A stretch of 54,492 nt of DNA, taken from a bacterium. Lineage in GTDB: Bacteria > Patescibacteriota > Dojkabacteria > JAKAPS01 > JAJZLI01. Below are positions 43,108 to 51,694 of the stretch, piece after piece. The position numbers and the translations under genes were made by a program. A model generated the notes under the pieces. The model made no database searches. It had not been told where the DNA came from and was given only the letters and a program-made list of their open reading frames with translations. Where the stretch lies: assembly GCA_021810605.1 (NCBI GenBank), contig JAJZIL010000006.1, positions 1-54,492 on the forward strand, given 5' to 3'. The stretch's first letter is position 1; each line of letters begins with the position of its first letter.

Positions 43108-43113
43108 ATTATA
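43108..43113 (-). promoter_or_regulatory. -10 element of rnpB promoter
   Basis: TATAAT on the minus strand, about 10 nt upstream of the proposed RNA 5' end at 43098; it overlaps the stop codon of the small membrane protein gene at 43109. The -35 is weak (TTTTCA, 17 bp upstream). Confidence 0.5.
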
Positions 43114-43342
43114 GCAAAATTTGGTGTATATGAAAAATTGCACGTAGTGAATAGTCAAAAGGAAAATCAGAAAGATATACAGAAGATATAAATATTATAA
43201 TAACAGCAATAATAATATATATTATACTCCAAATCAAAGCTTTCTTAACATACAGATACTCTACTCCTTCAATAGAATTTTCTTGAGTAGAATGTGACTT
43301 CAATATCTCTAATTCATACCTTAAACTCTTCTTTGTTGACAT
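43109..43342 (-). CDS. Small membrane protein upstream of rnpB
   Basis: A 77-residue protein with a charged N-terminal half (STKKSLRYELEILKSHS) and one strong membrane helix (LIWSIIYIIIAVIIIFISSV) followed by a short outside tail. It has a plausible promoter: TTGATT (43389-43394), 18 bp, TATAAT (43365-43370), with a 22-nt leader. Its stop overlaps the rnpB -10 box. The family is not recognised; existence rests on promoter, length and codon style. Confidence 0.55.
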   Translation of the reverse strand: MSTKKSLRYELEILKSHSTQENSIEGVEYLYVKKALIWSIIYIIIAVIIIFISSVYLSDFPFDYSLRAIFHIHQILL

Positions 43343-43364
43343 ATTGTTAACTTTTAATAAATAT

Positions 43365-43394
43365 ATTATACTAGATCATGTGTATTTTAATCAA
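43365..43394 (-). promoter_or_regulatory. Promoter of the 77-residue membrane protein
   Basis: Minus strand TTGATT (43389-43394), 18 bp spacer, TATAAT (43365-43370). Confidence 0.45.
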
Positions 43395-43414
43395 TTGATC
43401 TGCCTTAATATAAA

Positions 43415-44668
43415 ATGCAAGAAATAAACTTTGATTCACAAGATATAATAAAATCAGAAATAGATGCTCCTAAAAAAAAGAGATTTTCTAAATTTAGGTC
43501 TTGGTATAATAATCTTTCCCATAATCAAAAATATGTCTTTTGGATTAGTTCAATTATCGTAGTAGTTTTTATTCTTGGAGTTATATCAATACTAATAATT
43601 TTATTCAGACCAAATTCATCCCCAGTTCAAGCAAATAATAAGATTCCTAAAGTTTCTTTATATCAGAAAGAGAAACTTCCTCCAGCACCTAAAAAGGTAG
43701 TTGATCCTCTTGATGGAGTATATGTATCTCCTTCTGTTTTAAATAGACCTCCTCTAGCAGTAATGATTGAGAACTCTTTATCTGCTAGACCTCAATCTGG
43801 ACTTAATGAAGCTGACCTAGTATATGAGGCTCAGGTGGAAGGTGATATAACAAGATTTATGGCAGTTTTTCTTCAAAATACTCCTAATCTCATAGGGCCA
43901 ATAAGAAGTGCAAGACTTTATTACATATCTTGGGCACAAGGACTAGGTGCAATATATACTCATTGGGGAGGGAATATTTATGCATTACAGGATTTACAAA
44001 ATAATAATATTCCTAATATAAATGCTCTTACCATGGGATCTAGTGGAACATCCTGTTCTGCTGCAACTTTTGTATTCTGTAGACTTGATACAAGATATGC
44101 TCCGCATAATGGATATGGAAATACCCAAAATATCTGGGCTCTTGCTCAATCTCAAGGTTTATATTCATCTCTGACATTAGGAAAAAATGAAACTCCATAC
44201 ACATTTGCAAATACTCCAAAACAATCACAACTTGGCCCTAATAATTCATCAATAAGTATATATTTTGATAATGGGGTAACTCCATATGCTGTAAATTGGG
44301 TATATAATCAAGCAAATAATGATTATGAAAGATATAATGGAGGATCTCTACAAACAGATGCTTTAACTCAACAACCATTAGTTACAAAAAATGTTGTTGT
44401 AATGTATGTAACTGGATATACAGAAAGTTATCCAGGAGAAGGAACTACTGAAGCTGCTGCTCCAATATGGGTTCTCAATACAGTATCATCAGGAAATGCA
44501 TATATATTTAATAACGGACAAGAAACAAAAGCTACTTGGAGCAAAACTTCAAATAACTCAAGAATGACTTTTACAGATTCAAATGGAAATCCAATTAAAT
44601 TTCAAAGAGGTCAAATTTGGTTTGAAGTAATAGAACCTCAAACAGGATCCTTTACATATACAAAATAA
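43415..44668 (+). CDS. DUF3048-domain membrane-anchored protein (YerB-like)
   Basis: A 417-residue protein. A basic N-terminus and membrane anchor (about 42-62, WISSIIVVVFILGVISILII) precede the outside DUF3048 domain: RPPLAVMIENSLSARPQSGL, EADLVYEAQVEGDITRFMAV and GPIRSARLYYISWAQGLGA, then HWGG, with C-terminal strands to residue 417. YerB-like proteins are secreted or lipid anchored, and their biochemical role is not settled. It precedes by 3 nt a HTH protein gene. Confidence 0.9.
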   Translation: MQEINFDSQDIIKSEIDAPKKKRFSKFRSWYNNLSHNQKYVFWISSIIVVVFILGVISILIILFRPNSSPVQANNKIPKVSLYQKEKLPPAPKKVVDPLDGVYVSPSVLNRPPLAVMIENSLSARPQSGLNEADLVYEAQVEGDITRFMAVFLQNTPNLIGPIRSARLYYISWAQGLGAIYTHWGGNIYALQDLQNNNIPNINALTMGSSGTSCSAATFVFCRLDTRYAPHNGYGNTQNIWALAQSQGLYSSLTLGKNETPYTFANTPKQSQLGPNNSSISIYFDNGVTPYAVNWVYNQANNDYERYNGGSLQTDALTQQPLVTKNVVVMYVTGYTESYPGEGTTEAAAPIWVLNTVSSGNAYIFNNGQETKATWSKTSNNSRMTFTDSNGNPIKFQRGQIWFEVIEPQTGSFTYTK

Positions 44669-44671
44669 TTT

Positions 44672-45247
44672 ATGTTAGATAAATTTTTTATATCAAAGGT
44701 TAGAGTAAAAATATTAAAATTATTTCTTTTGAATGTAAATAGTAATTTTCATGTAAGAGAAATTGTAAGACAAGTTGGAGAAGAAATTAATGCTGTAAGA
44801 AGAATATTAAATGAGTTAGAAAATACTCATTTTCTAATTTCAGAGAGAAATGGAAATCGATTATATTATAGACTAAATAAAGATTTTGAATTTTTCACAG
44901 AATTTATATCCCTTTTTAACAAAGAATTTGGTCTTGGAGAAAGAATTATAAAGCATAAATCAAAACTTGGAAATATTAAACTCGCTTTTTTTACTAATAC
45001 CTATATACAATCAAAAAGAAAAAATGAAGATGACCTAGATTTAGTTATATTAGGAAATAATATAAATTTTATTTATCTTGAAAAATTAATTAAGGAGTAT
45101 GAGGATAGTACAAATAAAAATATAAATTATACATATCTTTCTCAAGGAGAATTTGATATATATAAAAAGGATCCTTATTTTCTAAATAATATAATAAATA
45201 AAGAAAAAATTATACTAATAGGAGAGGAATCTTTTGTACATAATTGA
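44672..45247 (+). CDS. Winged-helix protein with nucleotidyltransferase-like C-terminal domain
   Basis: A 191-residue protein. Residues 1-75 are a winged helix (VRVKILKLFLLNVNSNFHVR, then EINAVRRILNELENTHFLIS, ending NRLYYRLNKDF). The C-terminal domain recalls minimal nucleotidyltransferases: a strand LGNIKLAFFTNTYI, then DDLDLVILG, the equivalent of the DxD acidic pair. The GS motif is not preserved, so catalysis is doubtful. Similar fused proteins act as transcription factors. It lies 3 nt after the DUF3048 gene. Confidence 0.78.
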   Translation: MLDKFFISKVRVKILKLFLLNVNSNFHVREIVRQVGEEINAVRRILNELENTHFLISERNGNRLYYRLNKDFEFFTEFISLFNKEFGLGERIIKHKSKLGNIKLAFFTNTYIQSKRKNEDDLDLVILGNNINFIYLEKLIKEYEDSTNKNINYTYLSQGEFDIYKKDPYFLNNIINKEKIILIGEESFVHN

Positions 45248-45256
45248 GCAAGATAA

Positions 45257-45285
45257 TTGCATAAATCTAAAACTTATTCTAAAAT
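45257..45285 (+). promoter_or_regulatory. Promoter of secD-secF
   Basis: TTGCAT (45257-45262), 17 bp spacer, TAAAAT (45280-45285); the ATG at 45295 is nine bases further, so the leader is about two or three bases. Confidence 0.55.
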
Positions 45286-45294
45286 AACTCTCTA

Positions 45295-46638
45295 ATGCGG
45301 AAAACAAAAAAATTTTTAATTTTAATAATACTACTCTTTGTAATATCTATAGCAATAGATTTACCTAGAATAAAGCTAGATTTGAAACCTATTGGAATAA
45401 ATTTTGATAATTATATAAATCATATTTACATAAATCTAAATCCAATAGGAATAAATTATACTAATAGTTTAAATCCATCATTAGGATTAGATCTAAAAGG
45501 TGGATCCGAATTAGTTCTTCTCGCAGATACATCTAAAATTCCAGTATCTCAAGTATCAAATGCTCTAAGTGCAGCAAGAAATATTATTAATCAAAGAGTA
45601 AATCTATATGGAGTTTCTAATGCACAAGTCTATACAGAAAAGTATGGAAATCAAAATAGAATTGTAGTAGATCTTGCTGGAGTAAAGAATCTTAATCAAG
45701 CAAAAAAATTAGTTGGAGAAACTGCTAAGTTAGAATTTTTACATCTTAATCCTAAATATAATCTACAAGCTATTACCACATCCACTATTCCTTTAAAATA
45801 TTTTGATCCTTCTACTAATCTTACTGGGGCAGATCTTCAAAGTGCCTCTATTGTATATCCTCAAGGAAGTACATCCCCAAACATACAGCTTAATTTTAAA
45901 TCAGAAGGACTTGCAAAATTTTCTCAACTTGCTAAACAAAATGTAGGAAAACCTATTGGAATAATACTAGATGGGAAAGTTGTAGAAAATCCTGTTATAA
46001 ATTCTAACCTTGCTAATGGAGTAACATCCTCTCCTGTTATTACAGGGAATTTTTCTCTTACTCAGGCTCAAACATTAGTAGATCAACTTAATGCAGGAGC
46101 ATTACCTATACCTGTTAAACTTATAGAAGAGAATACTATTGGAGCAACACTAGGATCTCAATCAATAAATGCAAGTATCATAGCAGGAGCAATAGGAATA
46201 TTAATAATACTGTTATTTATGATTTGGAATTATAGAGTACTTGGAATAATTGCAGATATTGCACTTATATTATATGCACTCATGACTTTTGCTATATTTA
46301 AGATTATCCCAATAACCCTAACACTAGAAGGTATAGCAGGATTTATTCTATCAATAGGTATGGCTGTTGATGCAAATATTTTAATATTTGAAAGGATGAA
46401 AGAAGAAAGTATTGAAGGTAGATCTCGAAAATCAATATTAGAACTAGGTTTTGCTAGAGCTTGGAATTCAATCAGAGACTCAAATGTATCTACACTTATA
46501 ACAACCTTAGTTTTATATATTTTAGGAACTTCACAAATTAGGGGATTTGCAATAACACTTGCAATTGGAGTACTAGTAAGTCTTTTCACAGCAGTAACTG
46601 TTACAAGAAACTTATTGGAGATATTTTATGTAAAATAG
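45295..46638 (+). CDS. secD: Protein translocase subunit SecD
   Basis: A 447-residue SecD. A first helix (LILIILLFVISIAIDLP) leads to the outside P1 domain with LGLDLKGGSELVL, SAARNIINQRVNLYGVSNAQ and NRIVVDLAG, then five membrane helices with GAIGILIILLFMIWNYR, EGIAGFILSIGMAVDANILI and FERMKEE. The outside region near the first helix contains two similar 18-residue segments (LKPIGINFDNYINH and LNPIGINYTNSLNP). SecDF use the proton gradient to pull preproteins from SecYEG. The secF start is 9 nt downstream. Confidence 0.97.
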   Translation: MRKTKKFLILIILLFVISIAIDLPRIKLDLKPIGINFDNYINHIYINLNPIGINYTNSLNPSLGLDLKGGSELVLLADTSKIPVSQVSNALSAARNIINQRVNLYGVSNAQVYTEKYGNQNRIVVDLAGVKNLNQAKKLVGETAKLEFLHLNPKYNLQAITTSTIPLKYFDPSTNLTGADLQSASIVYPQGSTSPNIQLNFKSEGLAKFSQLAKQNVGKPIGIILDGKVVENPVINSNLANGVTSSPVITGNFSLTQAQTLVDQLNAGALPIPVKLIEENTIGATLGSQSINASIIAGAIGILIILLFMIWNYRVLGIIADIALILYALMTFAIFKIIPITLTLEGIAGFILSIGMAVDANILIFERMKEESIEGRSRKSILELGFARAWNSIRDSNVSTLITTLVLYILGTSQIRGFAITLAIGVLVSLFTAVTVTRNLLEIFYVK

Positions 46639-46647
46639 ATAAAAATT

Positions 46648-47547
46648 ATGAATTTAAATATAGTTAAATATAAATATGTATATATAATCTTTTCATTAAC
46701 CTTAATGTTTCTTGGAATTATATTTATATTTATATGGGGATTAAAGTTTGGAATTGATTTTACAGGTGGAACCGATCTTATATATAAAATAAATCCAACA
46801 AAAGTATCTGCACTTGAGAGTTATGTAACTGGAAAAGTTCCTCTAGCTAGTTTTGAAGAACTCACAAAAAATGATTATCAGATTCAAACACCACCTATAT
46901 CTCAGAAAAAACTACAGCTATTTGAAAATGAAGTTCAAAAACAATTTAATTTACAAAAGCCTCAAAGTATAACTACAATAGGACCAACTATAGGGGTAGA
47001 ATTACAACAAGATGCAATATACTCAATTATTACAGTTATGATTGGAATAATCTTATATATAGGTTGGGCTTTTAAATCTGTCCCAAAACCTGCAAATTCA
47101 TGGGTATTTGGATCTGCAGCTGTTCTAGCTATGATTCATGATGTAGTTATAGTGTTTGGAGCATTTGCTATATTAGGACATTTCTTTGGAGCACCTGTTG
47201 ACTCACTATTTGTAACAGCAATACTAACTGTTATAGGATTTTCTGTACATGATACTATAGTTGTATTTGATAGAATTAGAGAAAATCTAAATAAAAAGAA
47301 ATCTACTAAATTCTCAGATATAGTTAATAACTCTCTAATGCAAACTTTAAATCGATCTCTAAATACATCATTTACGGTACTACTTGCATTAACAGCAATG
47401 TTTCTGTTAGGTGGAATTACAATACGTTGGTTTGCAGTAGCACTTCTCATAGGAATATTTTCAGGAACATACTCAAGTATATTTGTAGCAAGTCAACTCC
47501 TGACAATTTATGATCAGTACAAAGAAAAACAACATGGAGAAGGTTAA
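46648..47547 (+). CDS. secF: Protein translocase subunit SecF
   Basis: A 299-residue SecF with the first helix, WGLKFGIDFTGGTDLIYKI, and the membrane core (AVLAMIHDVVIVFGAFAI, LTVIGFSVHDTIVVFDRIRE, NRSLNTSFTVLLALTAMF). These match the conserved D4/D5 regions. SecD and SecF form one complex. The 3' end overlaps the Nudix gene. Confidence 0.97.
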   Translation: MNLNIVKYKYVYIIFSLTLMFLGIIFIFIWGLKFGIDFTGGTDLIYKINPTKVSALESYVTGKVPLASFEELTKNDYQIQTPPISQKKLQLFENEVQKQFNLQKPQSITTIGPTIGVELQQDAIYSIITVMIGIILYIGWAFKSVPKPANSWVFGSAAVLAMIHDVVIVFGAFAILGHFFGAPVDSLFVTAILTVIGFSVHDTIVVFDRIRENLNKKKSTKFSDIVNNSLMQTLNRSLNTSFTVLLALTAMFLLGGITIRWFAVALLIGIFSGTYSSIFVASQLLTIYDQYKEKQHGEG

Positions 47548-47968
47548 GACTCATTATACAGCAGGAGGAATACTTTATAATTTGGATAATAAAATTTATT
47601 TAATATTTAATAAGCAAAATAGAACATATCAACTTCCTAAAGGACATATAGAAAAAGGTGAAAATAGTAGAGATGCGGCATTACGAGAAGTTAGGGAAGA
47701 AACAGGTTATCGAAATATAAAAATAATATCTCACAAAACTTTTAAACTTTATTATACATTTAATGATAAGTATTCTAATGGAGCAGAAAGTGAAAAACAT
47801 ACAATATATTATGTGATGAAAATACTCAATGAAGAAAGAATTCATACAAAAGAACAAGATGATGAAAAACTTGATGGAAGTTGGTTTTATCTCGATGATG
47901 CTATAGGCAGAGTATCTTTTGATAATATAAAAAAGATACTAATCGAATTTAAGAATAGCACTATTTGA
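47534..47968 (+). CDS. Nudix hydrolase
   Basis: A 144-residue Nudix protein, the box GHIEKGENSRDAALREVREETGYRN matching GX5EX7REUXEEXGU (given in two parts here: GHIEKGE and REVREETG). The start is taken at ATG 47534 (MEKVKTHYTAGGILYN, the family-like beginning), overlapping secF by 14 nt; an upstream in-frame ATG at 47510 would overlap by 38 nt. It cleaves nucleoside diphosphate-linked substrates such as Ap4A or oxidised nucleotides; the specificity is not readable. It converges on fmt with a 30-nt overlap. Confidence 0.92.
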   Translation: MEKVKTHYTAGGILYNLDNKIYLIFNKQNRTYQLPKGHIEKGENSRDAALREVREETGYRNIKIISHKTFKLYYTFNDKYSNGAESEKHTIYYVMKILNEERIHTKEQDDEKLDGSWFYLDDAIGRVSFDNIKKILIEFKNSTI

Positions 47969-48814
47969 TAATCCATTTTTAAATTCTCTTCCAGTAATAT
48001 ATCTACCACCTTCCTTTTGAATTTCTTCTATTTTTACAAAAAAATCTTTACTAGATATAAGTAAATCTTTATTTAAACTATCAATATACCCTACTTTATC
48101 TGATTTTCTATTTGTTAAAGATACACTTTTTATATTTACAATACTCTCTCCAAAGTAACACCATGCAGGATATGCTGATCTCACCAGTCTATCTATATAA
48201 TCTGAATTACTATTCCAATTGATCTTAATTTTTTCTCTTGCAAAATCACTAATATAACAATATGTAGCTTTAGAAGAATCTTGCTTTACAGGAATTATAC
48301 TCTCAAAATTATTTATTGAATAGGTTAAAGGTTTTATAGAAGAATTTGCAAGCTTCTCTTCTAACTCAAGATAATTAATATTATCTCCCATATCAATACT
48401 GATCTGAGAAAGGATATCCCCTTCATCCATCTTTTCATTCATCTTAATTATACTAACACCTGTTTTTTTTGATCCTGATATTATTGCACTTTGTATTGGA
48501 GTTGCACCTCTAAACTTTGGAAGTAATGATGGATGCACATTTAAAAATTTATTTGAATTTAGAAAGTTTCTTCCAATAATAGCTCCAAAAGATGCTACAA
48601 TACAAAAATCAACTTCTTTTATATTTTCTGGATCTAAAGTATCAAAAAGAATAGTTCTCAAGGATAATTTATTTGATACTGTAGAAATATCAGATTTTAT
48701 ATTTTTTATAACAACAAATTGAATATTAAACTCTTCTGATAAACTTTCCAAAATAATGGAAGAGAAATGAGAAGAGCCAAAAAAAGCTATTTTTTTCTCA
48801 GACTTAGATTTCAT
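47939..48814 (-). CDS. fmt: Methionyl-tRNA formyltransferase
   Basis: A 291-residue formyltransferase: IAFFGSSHFSSIILESL at the N-terminus, and the catalytic region NVHPSLLPKFRGATPIQSAI (Asn, His and SLLPxxRG), GVSIIKMNEKMDEGDIL. The C-terminal OB domain is short. It formylates Met-tRNAfMet and completes the def/fmt cycle with the deformylase at 25384. It converges on the Nudix gene and overlaps its 3' end by 30 nt. Confidence 0.96.
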   Translation of the reverse strand: MKSKSEKKIAFFGSSHFSSIILESLSEEFNIQFVVIKNIKSDISTVSNKLSLRTILFDTLDPENIKEVDFCIVASFGAIIGRNFLNSNKFLNVHPSLLPKFRGATPIQSAIISGSKKTGVSIIKMNEKMDEGDILSQISIDMGDNINYLELEEKLANSSIKPLTYSINNFESIIPVKQDSSKATYCYISDFAREKIKINWNSNSDYIDRLVRSAYPAWCYFGESIVNIKSVSLTNRKSDKVGYIDSLNKDLLISSKDFFVKIEEIQKEGGRYITGREFKNGLSNSAILKFD

Positions 48815-48867
48815 ACAAAATATATGATATCATAGTTGTATGGTTTATTTTAATAAAACAAAAACAT

Positions 48868-50388
48868 ATGATACAAAATATATTAATAGCAGTATTAATA
48901 GTACTTATTGTTGGTACTATTGTATACTTTCAACAAAAGCTCAACAAGAAAGCATTAGAATTTGAGAAAAAAGTAAAAGAAATAGAAAAAAATTCTGAAA
49001 AAAGAGAGTTAGAATTTGCTTCTTCTCAAGCAAAGGAAATAATTTTAGATGCAAAAAATAAAGCTCTAGAAATAGAGCGTACTGCAGAAAAAAAAGATTT
49101 TGAAATACAAAAACTTATTGTAGAAAATGAGCAGAAATTGTCTCAAAAACAAGAAATTATAAATCAAAAACTTACAGATATTGAATCTCATGAAAAAAGA
49201 GCAAAAGAGATCAAAGAAGAGGTTGAAAGAATAAGGATAGAGTTATCTCAAAAACTTGAAGATGTATCATCTCTTAGTAAAGAAGATGCAAAAAAGCTCT
49301 TACTTGATCAAATAGATAAAGATTTAGTAAATGATAAAGCAAAAAGAATAAAGGATTTTGAAGATGAAATAAAACTTAAATCTGATGATATCTCAAAAGA
49401 AATCCTTATTGATACAATGGAAAAGACTGTTAGTGAATATATTGGATCAGCAACTACATCAATAATTGAACTTCCAAATGATGATATTAAAGGTAAAATC
49501 ATAGGAAAAGAAGGTAGAAATATAAGAGCTTTTGAAAAAGCTACAGGAGTTGATCTTATAGTGGATGATATACCTGGATCTATTACAATATCTTGTTTTG
49601 ATCCTTTAAGACGAGAGGTCGGTATCATTGCAATGAAAAAATTGATAGAGGATAAAAGAATACATCCTGGAAAAATTGAAGAGATGGTAAAAAAAGCTAG
49701 AGAAGATGTATCTAAAGAGATTAGAAAATTTGGAGAAAAAGTCGCATATGATGCTGGAATTAATGGTCTAAGACCGGAATTAATATCACTCTTAGGTAGA
49801 ATGAAATATAGATATAGTTATGGACAAAATGTAGCAACTCACTCACTTGAGATGGTACAAATTGCAGCAAATTTAGCTGAGAGTATGAATGCTAATATTT
49901 ATCTTGCAAAAAAATGTGCCTTATTCCATGATATAGGTAAAGTTATGACAGCAGAACAGGAGGGATCTCATGTTGAGATTGGAGCTGAAATTGCAAGAAA
50001 ATATGGACTAGAGGATGAAGTTATAAATGCTATATTTGCACATCATGATATGGCTGAACCCTCTTGTATAGAAAGTGCTATTACAAAAATAGCTGATAAA
50101 ATATCTGCTAGTAGACCTGGAGCTAGAAATAACTCTGCAGAAATGTATTCAACTAGAATAAAAAAACTCGAAGATACCGTAAGAGAATTTTCAGAAGTTG
50201 AAGAAGCTTATGCTATATATGCTGGACGAGAAGTTAGAGTTATAGTAAAATCTGATTTAGTTGATGATGCAAGAATGAAGCTTCTATCATACGAAATTGC
50301 TAAAAAGGTAGAAAAAGAAAATACCTACCCAGGTACAGTACAGATTACTCTTATAAGAGAAACTAGATCAACTGTAAAAGCTAAATAA
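48868..50388 (+). CDS. rny: Ribonuclease Y
   Basis: A 506-residue RNase Y. An N-terminal membrane anchor (ILIAVLIVLIVGTIVYF) is followed by a long coiled coil (about 25-190). The KH domain carries KGKIIGKEGRNIRAFEKATG and the HD domain has ATHSLEMVQIAANLAES and CALFHDIGKVMTAEQEG with HHDMAEP. It is a membrane-bound endonuclease that starts mRNA decay. aspS begins 4 nt after its stop. Confidence 0.97.
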   Translation: MIQNILIAVLIVLIVGTIVYFQQKLNKKALEFEKKVKEIEKNSEKRELEFASSQAKEIILDAKNKALEIERTAEKKDFEIQKLIVENEQKLSQKQEIINQKLTDIESHEKRAKEIKEEVERIRIELSQKLEDVSSLSKEDAKKLLLDQIDKDLVNDKAKRIKDFEDEIKLKSDDISKEILIDTMEKTVSEYIGSATTSIIELPNDDIKGKIIGKEGRNIRAFEKATGVDLIVDDIPGSITISCFDPLRREVGIIAMKKLIEDKRIHPGKIEEMVKKAREDVSKEIRKFGEKVAYDAGINGLRPELISLLGRMKYRYSYGQNVATHSLEMVQIAANLAESMNANIYLAKKCALFHDIGKVMTAEQEGSHVEIGAEIARKYGLEDEVINAIFAHHDMAEPSCIESAITKIADKISASRPGARNNSAEMYSTRIKKLEDTVREFSEVEEAYAIYAGREVRVIVKSDLVDDARMKLLSYEIAKKVEKENTYPGTVQITLIRETRSTVKAK

Positions 50389-50392
50389 AGTT

Positions 50393-51694
50393 ATGAATAG
50401 AATATTATCTAAAGATTTAAAAAATCATAGTGGGGAAGATGTCCTAATAAAAGGACATCTATTCCAAAAAAGAATAATGGGTAAAATTAACTTTCTTATT
50501 ATCAGAGATAAAGAAGGATTAATACAAGTTGTTCTTAAAGATAAAAATGAAATAGATAAAATAGAAAGTATAATGGATGAATCTGTCCTTTATATAACAG
50601 GAAAATGTATCTATGATAAAAGAGCAATTAATGAAGCTGAGATTCATGATCCTAAAATTGAGGTAGTTTCAAAAGTCAAGGAACCACTTAAAATTGAAAT
50701 AAATAAACCAGAAATTCATGCTAACCTAGATACATTATTTAATAATAGGGCTGTTGTTTTACGAGCACCTCAAAAGAGAGCTATTTTTAAAATTCAATCA
50801 ATAATGGTACAAGCATTTAGAGATTATGCAATAGAGAATGGATCTACTGAAATTTTTCCACCTACTATTGTAGGAACTGCTACAGAGGGTGGAGCTGAAT
50901 TATTTGAGATAAAATATTATGATAAAAAAGCATATCTTGCTCAATCAGCTCAACTATATAAACAAATTATGGTGGGTGTATTTGAGAAAGTATTTGGAAC
51001 AGCACACTCATATAGAGCTGAGAAATTTGGAACTTCTAGACATATGTCTGAGTTTATACAATATGAATGGGAAATGGGATTTATAGAAAGCTATATGGAT
51101 ATAGTAAATTCAGCAATTGATATTATAAAATATATGAAAAAAAACATTGAAGAAAAATGCTCTGATGAGATAAAACTACTAAATATAGAACTTCCTACTC
51201 TACCAAAAAAAATTCCTGTAATTAAATTTAGAGAAGCACAAAAACTTATAAAGGATAAAAAAGGAATAGATAATACATCTGAGATTGACCTTTCTCCAAT
51301 GGATGAAAAAATGATATCTGAAATAACAAAAGAAGAGTATCAATCTGACCTTATTGTAATAACACATTTTCCTAGAGTAAAAACTGCTTTTTATAGCATG
51401 CCTGATCCAGAAGATGAAGAATACACTCTAAGTTTTGATTTCATACTTAGAGGAGAAGAAATTCTTTCTGGATCTCAAAGAATCAATGATTATGAAAACT
51501 TAATTGAATCTATAAAAAGAAAATCATTAAACCCAAATGATTTTGAATCCTATACAGAAATTTTTAAATTCGGAATGCCCCCAGAAGGAGGGTTTGGAAT
51601 GGGAGTTGAGAGACTCACTCAACAATTTTTATCAATTGAAAATGTTAAGGAAGCTTCTCTATTCCCAAGAGATGTAAAAAGAATAACTCCTTAA
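50393..51694 (+). CDS. aspS: Aspartate--tRNA ligase, archaeal-type (no GAD insertion)
   Basis: A 433-residue class IIb synthetase. An OB-fold anticodon-binding domain (1-110, GHLFQKRIMGKINFLIIRDK) precedes the core. The core has GGAELFEIKYYDKKAYLAQS, motif 2 YRAEKFGTSRHMSEF, FDFILRGEEILSGSQRINDY and the end FGMGVERLTQQFL...FPRDVKRITP. The ending RDxKRxTP and the FDxxxRGxE segment are those of AspRS rather than AsnRS. Bacterial AspRS is about 590 residues with a GAD domain, so this is the shorter archaeal/eukaryal type, often non-discriminating (also charging tRNA-Asn). It converges on the secreted protein with 4-nt overlap. Confidence 0.9.
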   Translation: MNRILSKDLKNHSGEDVLIKGHLFQKRIMGKINFLIIRDKEGLIQVVLKDKNEIDKIESIMDESVLYITGKCIYDKRAINEAEIHDPKIEVVSKVKEPLKIEINKPEIHANLDTLFNNRAVVLRAPQKRAIFKIQSIMVQAFRDYAIENGSTEIFPPTIVGTATEGGAELFEIKYYDKKAYLAQSAQLYKQIMVGVFEKVFGTAHSYRAEKFGTSRHMSEFIQYEWEMGFIESYMDIVNSAIDIIKYMKKNIEEKCSDEIKLLNIELPTLPKKIPVIKFREAQKLIKDKKGIDNTSEIDLSPMDEKMISEITKEEYQSDLIVITHFPRVKTAFYSMPDPEDEEYTLSFDFILRGEEILSGSQRINDYENLIESIKRKSLNPNDFESYTEIFKFGMPPEGGFGMGVERLTQQFLSIENVKEASLFPRDVKRITP

